A DNA stretch of 14,838 nt from Minisyncoccota bacterium. Lineage in GTDB: Bacteria; Patescibacteriota; Minisyncoccia; Minisyncoccales; CG1-02-41-26. Shown piece after piece: positions 7,420-13,252 of this stretch (positions are counted from its first letter, which is position 1; each line of letters begins with the position of its first letter). The stretch covers positions 1 through 14,838 of the forward strand of contig JAQTPV010000020.1 in the NCBI GenBank assembly GCA_028712605.1, in the 5' to 3' direction. Under the pieces are notes generated by a model, which saw only the letters and a program-made list of their open reading frames with translations, was not told the DNA's origin and did not search any database. The position numbers were made by a program, and so were the translations under genes.

Positions 7420-8485
7420 ACTTTAGTAAGGGAATCGCCTGAAACCACCTGTCTTTCCATTGATAATTATTCTCTAAGAAATCAATTTTCTTAACGCCCA
7501 TTCTTAAAGCATCCTCTATCTCTAAAGCGTTGAAATAGTTGCCAATGCCAGAAAAATCCTTAACATTATAACCGCAAATTAAGGCATAGTAACAATCCTT
7601 CGTCACGGCTATTAAATCTACTCCAGCCACCTTTCTGCCAATCTTTACTGTAATCATCTTTATTTCATAGCCAGCCTTTTTACCGGCCATTTTAATCACA
7701 TGACGAAAAACAGCCTTGTCTTCCGGATACTCATCCCAATCACTATGCTGGCCTTTTTCTCGGCATCTTTGACTGCTTAATTTAAAAAGATATTTCAAAT
7801 CAGAGAAATTATTTATAATAATCTGGGGGTTTTGTCTCCCAATGCGGGCCCTATCTTTCTTCAGGCTATGGCGCCGGTTCTTCTTCAACTTCTTCAAATA
7901 GTCATCTAAAATTTTCATTCCTCGTAAATCTAAAACATATTTTGGGTCATCGGGAATCAAGGTCACAAAATTACTGGCTTCGCCCATATTACGACAAGCG
8001 GAAACGCTAATAGTATTCAATAAAATCGGCTTGGGACAAATTTCCGATAGGATGGGAATGAAAATCTGATCGCGGACAAAAAATTTATTATCCTCCTGCC
8101 ACCATCCGCCGAACCAAAAATATTTCTTGTCCCACTCTTCATACCACAAGGGCAACAAACCGATTTTTGTTTCACCGCTTTTTAACAGTATAAAATGCAG
8201 TTCGGGCTTATAGGCCTTGTAAAAAGCTGCTCTAAAATCCCATAAATCAAAAAGGGACTTCTTGGGACTAAATTCATCCCATAGCTGGAAACAAATCTTC
8301 GCATCAGAAAAAACCTCCATTCTTAAATCTTTAATAATGTCAGCATAACCATGCTTAATATAGAAGTTTTTTAATTTGGCTGGCAACTTTATGGGGAGAG
8401 TGTTGCCTTTTTCTTGTTTTTTTAGCTGGACTTGAATTTTGCCTTTCACCGCTAAAGACAACGGTAAAGCTTCAACAATTTCCAT
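7409..8485 (-). CDS. GNAT-fold acyltransferase of the CelD/BcsL (FemAB-like) type
   Basis: The 358-aa protein resembles the Acetyltransf_6/CelD group, tandem-GNAT relatives of FemAB found in surface polysaccharide and lipid modification clusters. Recognisable parts are the first-domain LWDFRAAF (81-88), a basic segment (YLKKLKKNRRHSLKKDRARI, 196-215) and the second-domain end GVKKIDFLENNYQWKDRW (330-347), which corresponds to the usual G-x-x-x-(F/I)-D-F-L-x-G pattern. The substrate cannot be read from the sequence. The first 55 residues extend beyond the usual family start; M56 (codon near 8320) is an alternative start, and I keep the longer form because its composition matches the rest. No Shine-Dalgarno sequence or clear promoter is seen upstream. 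It overlaps the methyltransferase by 11 nt. Confidence 0.8.
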   Translation of the reverse strand: MEIVEALPLSLAVKGKIQVQLKKQEKGNTLPIKLPAKLKNFYIKHGYADIIKDLRMEVFSDAKICFQLWDEFSPKKSLFDLWDFRAAFYKAYKPELHFILLKSGETKIGLLPLWYEEWDKKYFWFGGWWQEDNKFFVRDQIFIPILSEICPKPILLNTISVSACRNMGEASNFVTLIPDDPKYVLDLRGMKILDDYLKKLKKNRRHSLKKDRARIGRQNPQIIINNFSDLKYLFKLSSQRCREKGQHSDWDEYPEDKAVFRHVIKMAGKKAGYEIKMITVKIGRKVAGVDLIAVTKDCYYALICGYNVKDFSGIGNYFNALEIEDALRMGVKKIDFLENNYQWKDRWFQAIPLLKYEG

Positions 8486-8684
8486 TGGTTTTAAATGATA
8501 ACAAGATTTTCAACATTAGAAAATTCAATCATTGAACAATCTTGCCATTAGGGTTAATGGGAAAAGAAAAATTCTAAAATAAAAATAAAATGAATTAAAT
8601 TATTTTATTGTAGAACGTTTAAGAATAATTTCAATTGTGGATAACTTAAAAATTTTTTGGAGGCTCTGATTAGCAAAATTCATA

Positions 8685-8712
8685 TTGAATTTCAACGATT
8701 TATAGCTATAAT
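8685..8712 (+). promoter_or_regulatory. Sigma-70-type promoter of lysS
   Basis: TTGAAT (8685-8690), a 16-bp spacer and TATAAT (8707-8712) preceded by GC. The predicted start near 8719 leaves a leader of about 7 nt before ATG 8726. The rest of the 8486-8684 gap between divergent genes is AT-rich; I see no RNA gene there, only a 13-bp inverted repeat at 8524-8536 of unknown meaning. Confidence 0.72.
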
Positions 8713-8725
8713 TAAAGAAAAAACT

Positions 8726-10189
8726 ATGAGCAGTCTTGATGAGATTAAAAAAATAAGGATAGAGAAAGTAAAGAAAGTTGAAAGAGCCGGTTTCAATCCT
8801 TACCCAGCAACAACCAAAAGGACACACCGCATCGCGGACGCCCTAATTGATTTTGAAAAAATCCAAAAAAGTAAGCAGGCAATTATTTTGGCTGGAAGAG
8901 TTAGAAACATTAGAGGCCACGGCGGAGCTGTATTTTTTGACATAGAAGACGGATCTGGAAAAATTCAAGTTTTATTTAAAAAAGACAAGGTGGGGGAGAG
9001 GAGCTTTGTTTTTTTTCAAGAAGTTGTAGACATTGGAGACTTTGCTGAAATCCAGGGAGCTCTGTGCACCACCAAAACCGGTGAAAAAACCATTGAGGCT
9101 ACTAATTACAATATATTAACCAAAACACTTTTGCCGTTGCCTGAAAAATGGCACGGCCTTCAAGACGTTGAAGAAAAGTTGAGAAAAAGATACTTAGATA
9201 TTCTATTTAACCCTGAAGTTAAGGAAATGATAAAGAAAAGAGCTGTTTTTTGGAATACAATGAGGGAGTTCTTAATCAAAAAAGGATTCTTAGAGGTAGA
9301 AACGCCGGTTTTAGAAGTAACCACCGGCGGGGCAGATGCTCGGCCATTCGTCACCCACCACAATACCTTGGATATAGACGTTTATTTACGTATCTCCGGA
9401 GGCGAACTGTGGCAAAAAAAGTTAATGGTAGCCGGCCTGGAAAAAACATTTGAAATAGGAAGAATTTTTCGTAACGAAGGTATGGACGCAGAACATTTGC
9501 AAGATTATACCCAAATGGAATTTTATTGGGCCTATGCTGATCAAACGGAAGGAATGGAATTAGTGGAAGAAATGTATAAGTATGTAGCCAGAGAAACCTT
9601 TAACACGTTGAGGTTTAAAATTGGAGACTTTGAAGTAGACTTAGGCCAGAAATGGGAAAAGTATGATTACCATGATACTGTGGCTAAATATACTGGCGTT
9701 AATATCTTGGAAGCCAGCCTGCACGAGATGGAAACAGCCTTAAAAAAGTTAGGTATTGATTACGACAAAAAAGGATTTAATAAAACCAGAGCCATTGATA
9801 ATCTTTGGAAGTATTGCCGGAAGCAATTAGCTGGTCCGGGTTTTCTGATAAATGTACCGGTGGCCGTTTCACCATTAGCCAAAAGAAGCGAAAAAAATCC
9901 GGAGCTCTGTTTAAGGTTCCAAGTAATTTTAGCGGGCAGCGAAGTCGGTAATGGTTATAGCGAGTTGAATAACCCGCTTGATCAAGCGGAAAGATTTGCT
10001 CAACAGCAAAAATTACGCGATAAAGGCGATGAGGAAGCTCAAATGTACGACAAGGACTTTGTGGAGGCCTTAGAATATGGCATGCCCCCAACCTGTGGAT
10101 TTGGCTTGTCTGAACGCCTTTTTAGCTTTCTAATGAATAAGCCAGCCAGAGAATGCCAAATCTTCCCCTTAATGAAACCCAAGCAATAA
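8726..10189 (+). CDS. lysS: Lysyl-tRNA synthetase, class II
   Basis: Charges tRNA-Lys with lysine in the cytoplasm. The 487-aa protein has an N-terminal OB-fold anticodon-binding domain (about residues 54-135) and a class II catalytic domain (about 145-487). Visible features are RKRYLDIL (153-160), motif 1 around GFLEVETPVL (187-196), TGGADARPF (200-208), motif 2 FRNEGMDAEHLQDYTQMEFY (248-267) and motif 3 GFGLSERLFSF (458-468). Motif 3 has SER where E. coli has IDR, keeping the class-defining arginine; HLQDYTQ replaces the common HNPEFTM. ATG 8726 is chosen over an upstream in-frame TTG (8657) because the promoter -10 box lies between them and family similarity begins at MSSLDEIKK. The Nudix gene follows after 10 nt. 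Confidence 0.97.
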   Translation: MSSLDEIKKIRIEKVKKVERAGFNPYPATTKRTHRIADALIDFEKIQKSKQAIILAGRVRNIRGHGGAVFFDIEDGSGKIQVLFKKDKVGERSFVFFQEVVDIGDFAEIQGALCTTKTGEKTIEATNYNILTKTLLPLPEKWHGLQDVEEKLRKRYLDILFNPEVKEMIKKRAVFWNTMREFLIKKGFLEVETPVLEVTTGGADARPFVTHHNTLDIDVYLRISGGELWQKKLMVAGLEKTFEIGRIFRNEGMDAEHLQDYTQMEFYWAYADQTEGMELVEEMYKYVARETFNTLRFKIGDFEVDLGQKWEKYDYHDTVAKYTGVNILEASLHEMETALKKLGIDYDKKGFNKTRAIDNLWKYCRKQLAGPGFLINVPVAVSPLAKRSEKNPELCLRFQVILAGSEVGNGYSELNNPLDQAERFAQQQKLRDKGDEEAQMYDKDFVEALEYGMPPTCGFGLSERLFSFLMNKPARECQIFPLMKPKQ

Positions 10190-10199
10190 AAATCTATTT

Positions 10200-10655
10200 A
10201 TGCCATTAAATAATTTATACCCAAAGGTAGGAGTCGGGGTGATGATACTGAAGAATGGCCAGGTTTTGTTGGGACAACGCAAGTCATCGCACGGCACAGG
10301 AGAGTATTCATTTCCCGGAGGACATTTGGAGTATATGGAATCGCTTGAAGAATGCGCTATCAGAGAAACCAAGGAAGAATGCGGAATAGAGATAGCCAAT
10401 ATTCGTTTTCAGATGTTAAGCAACCTTAAAATTTACGCTCCCAAGCATTATGTTCATATCGGCATGGTAGCTGATTGGTTATCTGGAGAACCGCAGGTTT
10501 TAGAGCCAGAGAATATGGCTGACTGGCAATGGTACGATTTGACTAACTTACCACAACCGATTTTTTTAGCTAGCAAAATCATTATTGATAGTTTCCAATC
10601 AAATAAACATTATCTGCTTTTGGAAGAACCAGCTTATAAGACTGAAAAGATTTGA
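10200..10655 (+). CDS. Nudix hydrolase, NUDT15/MTH2-like nucleoside triphosphate diphosphatase
   Basis: The 151-aa single-domain protein hydrolyses a nucleoside-diphosphate-linked compound, probably a (modified) nucleoside triphosphate to its monophosphate. The Nudix box is complete at residues 41-63: G-x5-E-x7-RE-x-x-EE-x-G-I, within GGHLEYMESLEECAIRETKE; the two glutamates of EE bind Mg2+. The start (YPKVGVGVMILKNGQVLLGQ), the SSHGTGEYSFPGGHLE segment and the later DWLSGEPQVLEPE resemble NUDT15-type enzymes that sanitise dNTP pools, but substrate cannot be fixed from sequence. It begins 10 nt after lysS, with no promoter between, so the two are co-transcribed. Its stop codon (10653-10655) lies inside the -35 box of the next promoter, with no terminator of its own. 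Confidence 0.93.
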   Translation: MPLNNLYPKVGVGVMILKNGQVLLGQRKSSHGTGEYSFPGGHLEYMESLEECAIRETKEECGIEIANIRFQMLSNLKIYAPKHYVHIGMVADWLSGEPQVLEPENMADWQWYDLTNLPQPIFLASKIIIDSFQSNKHYLLLEEPAYKTEKI

Positions 10656-10680
10656 CTAATATCTGCCTTGAGGCTATAAT
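10652..10680 (+). promoter_or_regulatory. Sigma-70-type promoter of the serS operon
   Basis: TTGACT (10652-10657), a 17-bp spacer and a perfect TATAAT (10675-10680), preceded by GGC as at the mreC promoter. This is the strongest promoter match in the window. The predicted start is near 10687, just upstream of the T-box leader. The -35 box overlaps the stop codon of the Nudix gene. Confidence 0.87.
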
Positions 10681-10686
10681 AAAATC

Positions 10687-10920
10687 AATAAAAAAGCGCT
10701 GAAAGAGGATTCCGCCTCTGGAGCTGGGTAGGGAAGAGGGTCCAAACCCAAAACCTGCCTCGGGAAAGCCCGTTACAGCTGAAAGTCAGCCTAACACGAT
10801 TTTAGGGATAGGCGTGACTTTCCGAGTTTTAATAGGTGACTATTAGAAAAAACAAGGTGGCACCGCGAGCCAAAACAAAACTCGCCCTTGTAGCTATGTT
10901 AAAAAGGCGAGTTTTGTTTT
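10687..10920 (+). promoter_or_regulatory. T-box riboswitch, serine type, with ultrashort Stem I
   Basis: Leader that senses uncharged tRNA-Ser. The T-box AAGGTGGCACCGCG is at 10854-10867. Its bulge TGGC (10858-10861) would pair with an acceptor end GCCA, matching the G discriminator of tRNA-Ser. ACAAGG and CGAG around it pair with CTCGCCCTTGT (10881-10891) to form the antiterminator. Upstream, conserved TCTGGAGCTG (10717-10726) and CCCGTTA (10769-10775) match T-box landmarks. The codon at the specifier position is TCC (Ser, 10711-10713). Further helices are 10781-10793 with 10809-10822 and a GTGA-capped hairpin (10830-10845). Stem I is only a 5-bp hairpin, AGAGG (10704-10708) and CCTCT (10715-10719), with the specifier in its 6-nt loop; the usual distal arm is absent. 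AGC/GCT and a GA-rich internal loop below it resemble the usual kink-turn. Confidence 0.92.
10872..10920 (+). terminator. T-box-controlled intrinsic terminator (attenuator)
   Basis: AAAACAAAACTCGCC (10872-10886) pairs perfectly with GGCGAGTTTTGTTTT (10906-10920), 15 bp, with the T-rich 3' arm serving as the release tract. The CTCGCC part of the left arm is shared with the antiterminator, giving the mutually exclusive folds expected of a transcriptional T-box. Because nothing else terminates the lysS-Nudix transcript, this hairpin also ends or passes that message. Confidence 0.92.
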
Positions 10921-10998
10921 ACAATAATAAAAAGCCAAAGGGTTGCCGATGCCCACAGGTCTTGAGACATCGGGAATCTTAAGCTTTTTTTAAAAAAT

Positions 10999-12252
10999 AT
11001 GTTGGATATAAAGTTCATTAGGGAAAACCCTGAAAAAGTCAAGCAAGGAGCCAACAATAAAGGCATAGAAGTTGACATTGAGAAGCTGCTGGAGATAGAT
11101 AAAAAAAGGCGAGAGCTAATGGCTAGCACCGAGCAGCTAAAAGCCGAGCAGAATAAATTAAGTAAGGGGCAGATTACCGAAGAATTGAAAACAAAAGCTC
11201 GGGAACTTAAGGAAAAAATCCAGGCTGATGAAGCACAGCTCAAAAGAATAGAGCAGGAATTTGATACTTTAATGCATAAAATCCCTAATATTCCTTTAGA
11301 CGATGTGCCTGTTGGCAAGGATGATTCTGAAAATAAAGTCAAAGAGTTTGGCAAAATAAAAGAAAAACCTCAATTTGACTTTAAACCCAAAGAACATTGG
11401 GAAATAGGGGAAGCCTTAGACATTCTTGATACCGAAAGGGCTGGCAAGGTGGCCGGCAGCCGGTTTTATTACCTGAAACGTCAAGGGGTGTTGCTGGAGC
11501 TAGCTTTAATTAATTTTGCTTTTGAAAAATTGACTGAAAAAGGATTTATTCCCATAATTCCTCCAGTGATGATTAAACCGGAAATGGCTTGGGCTATGGG
11601 TTATTTAGAACAAACCGACGACGAAGAAGCCTATCACTTAGAAAAAGATAACTTATATCTAACAGCCACTTCCGAACAAGCCCTAGGAGCCATGCATGCT
11701 GGAGAAACATTTGAAGAAAAAAGTTTACCTTTGCGATATGTTGGCTTTTCTACTTGTTTTCGAAGAGAAGCGGGCAGTTTCGGCAAAGATACCAAGGGGA
11801 TGTTAAGAGTGCATCAATTCGATAAAATAGAAATGTTTATCTTTTGCAAACCTGAAGATTCTTTAAAAGAACATGAATTATTGTTATCTATCGAAAAAGA
11901 ATTAATGGATGATTTAGGACTACATTACCAGGTAATTGATATTTGCACAGGCGATCTGGGCACTCCAGCGGCTAAAAAATATGACATCGAAACTTGGATG
12001 CCAGGACAAGATAGGTATCGAGAAACCCACTCCACCTCTAATTGCACCGATTTTCAGGCCAGACGCTTAAATGTTAGATATAAAGACAGGCAAGGAAAAT
12101 TTAATTTTGTCCATACCTTAAACGGCACCGCTTTTTCAACCCGGCCAATTATTGGCATTTTGGAAAATTATCAACAACAAGATGGAAGTGTTAAGGTTCC
12201 CAAGGTTTTGCAGAAATACTTTGGTTTAAAAGAAATCAAAAAATCAATTTAA
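10999..12252 (+). CDS. serS: Seryl-tRNA synthetase
   Basis: Charges tRNA-Ser with serine. The 417-aa protein has the normal SerRS layout: an N-terminal globular start (MLDIKFIRENPEKV), a long helical arm that grips the tRNA variable loop (about 28-95), and a class II catalytic core. Visible features are motif 1 near GFIPIIPPVM (182-191), the serine-binding TATSE (222-226), motif 2 RREAGSFGKDTKGMLRVHQF (255-274), DFQARR (351-356) and motif 3 around LNGTAFSTRPIIGILENYQ (374-392). Motif 3 departs from the common GSGLAVGR form but keeps the arginine and the ILEN tail. The start has no Shine-Dalgarno sequence. It is controlled by the T-box leader; 78 nt separate the terminator from the ATG. The stop TAA overlaps the next ATG by one base. 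Confidence 0.97.
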   Translation: MLDIKFIRENPEKVKQGANNKGIEVDIEKLLEIDKKRRELMASTEQLKAEQNKLSKGQITEELKTKARELKEKIQADEAQLKRIEQEFDTLMHKIPNIPLDDVPVGKDDSENKVKEFGKIKEKPQFDFKPKEHWEIGEALDILDTERAGKVAGSRFYYLKRQGVLLELALINFAFEKLTEKGFIPIIPPVMIKPEMAWAMGYLEQTDDEEAYHLEKDNLYLTATSEQALGAMHAGETFEEKSLPLRYVGFSTCFRREAGSFGKDTKGMLRVHQFDKIEMFIFCKPEDSLKEHELLLSIEKELMDDLGLHYQVIDICTGDLGTPAAKKYDIETWMPGQDRYRETHSTSNCTDFQARRLNVRYKDRQGKFNFVHTLNGTAFSTRPIIGILENYQQQDGSVKVPKVLQKYFGLKEIKKSI

Positions 12253-13250
12253 TGGAAGTAAGCCAAGACAACAAAAATAAACAAAATTGGGATAGCTTTT
12301 TACTTGCCAATAAGGGAAGTTTTTTGCAATCTTGGGAATGGGGAGCTTTCCAGGAGAGTCTTGGTAAAAAGGCTTGGCGGTTAGCGATAGGTGAGCCCGA
12401 ACGGATTTTTCTTCAAGCCCAAATTATCAAAGAAAGGTTTTTTTTCAGTAGTAAGTCCTTTTTGTATATACCATTTGGCCCGACTTGGCAAAAAAATCTC
12501 TCTGATGACCAAATCAGAGAAGCTTTATCTTTACTATGGAAAAGGGTAGGGGAGATAGCCAAACAGGAAAATACTATTTTTTGCTTAGCTGAACCACTGA
12601 AAAACCCCCCAAGGGTTAATGGTTTTAATTTCCAAAAACCCACCAAGCGCATCCAGCCTGAAGAAACTTTAATTGTCAATCTCACCCAACCAACCGAGCA
12701 GATATTTAATAATTTTAACTCTATAACTCGCTACAATATCCGATTAGCTGAAAAAAAAGGTGTGCAATTTAAAGAGGTTGCCACAACCGAAGAAAATATG
12801 GCAATTTTTTACCATTTAATGCAAAAAACCAGCCAAAGAGACGAGTTCAAGGCCTATTCAAAAGACTATTTTGAACAATTATTAAAGAAGGAGCAACACG
12901 GATTAGAAACTAAATTATTTTTTGCTGACTATCAAGGTAAAATCATCGCCGCCAATATAATGGTTTATTTTGGCCCAAGGACCACTCATTTGCACGGCGC
13001 CTCGGATTACGAATACCGAGCCACCAAAGCGCCTCAATTTTTGCAATGGCAGCAGGTTAAGCAGGCTAAAGAGGCTGGCTTTACTGAATACGACTTTTGG
13101 GGTATTTCTGCTAAAAAATGGCCTTCACTTACAGAGTATAAGAAAGGCTTTGGCGGGCAGGAGTTGGTTTATCCGGCTGGCCAAGAAATCGTTTATCAAA
13201 AAGGTTGGTACAGCCTATACAAATTAGCTCGTAAGCTTCTGAAGAGATAA
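12252..13250 (+). CDS. FemAB/FemX-type peptidoglycan bridge aminoacyltransferase
   Basis: Members of this family transfer an amino acid from aminoacyl-tRNA to the stem peptide of lipid II or UDP-MurNAc-pentapeptide, building interpeptide bridges. The 332-aa protein has two GNAT-like domains. Family marks are SFLQSWEWGAFQESLG (23-38), ITRYNIRLAEKKGV (158-171), the HGASD segment (248-252) and YDFWGI...GFGG (280-302). It lacks the long coiled-coil arm of staphylococcal FemA and so is closer to single-transfer FemX proteins. It has no signal peptide, and the basic C-terminus (KLARKLLKR) could hold it at the membrane. The start codon shares a base with the serS stop (TAATG), which indicates translational coupling and suggests, without proving, that seryl-tRNA is the donor. 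Confidence 0.9.
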   Translation: MEVSQDNKNKQNWDSFLLANKGSFLQSWEWGAFQESLGKKAWRLAIGEPERIFLQAQIIKERFFFSSKSFLYIPFGPTWQKNLSDDQIREALSLLWKRVGEIAKQENTIFCLAEPLKNPPRVNGFNFQKPTKRIQPEETLIVNLTQPTEQIFNNFNSITRYNIRLAEKKGVQFKEVATTEENMAIFYHLMQKTSQRDEFKAYSKDYFEQLLKKEQHGLETKLFFADYQGKIIAANIMVYFGPRTTHLHGASDYEYRATKAPQFLQWQQVKQAKEAGFTEYDFWGISAKKWPSLTEYKKGFGGQELVYPAGQEIVYQKGWYSLYKLARKLLKR

Positions 13251-13252
13251 AT

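Noticed and set aside
8524..8536. Inverted repeat TTCAATCATTGAA in the intergenic region, possibly an operator
   Set aside because: Short AT-rich palindromes are expected by chance here, no regulator gene is nearby, and no second copy was seen.
8486..8620. Promoter for the minus-strand CelD-methyltransferase pair
   Set aside because: Some TATCAT- and TTGAAT-like hexamers occur, but none has acceptable spacing, so no site is claimed.
8657..8725. In-frame TTG start for lysS, 23 codons upstream of the chosen ATG
   Set aside because: The promoter -35 and -10 boxes (8685-8712) lie downstream of it and LysRS similarity begins at ATG 8726.
10899..11354. 151-codon minus-strand frame opposite the serS start and leader
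   Set aside because: It mirrors the charged coiled-coil codons of serS, giving a Ser/Leu-rich artefact, and overlaps the T-box terminator.
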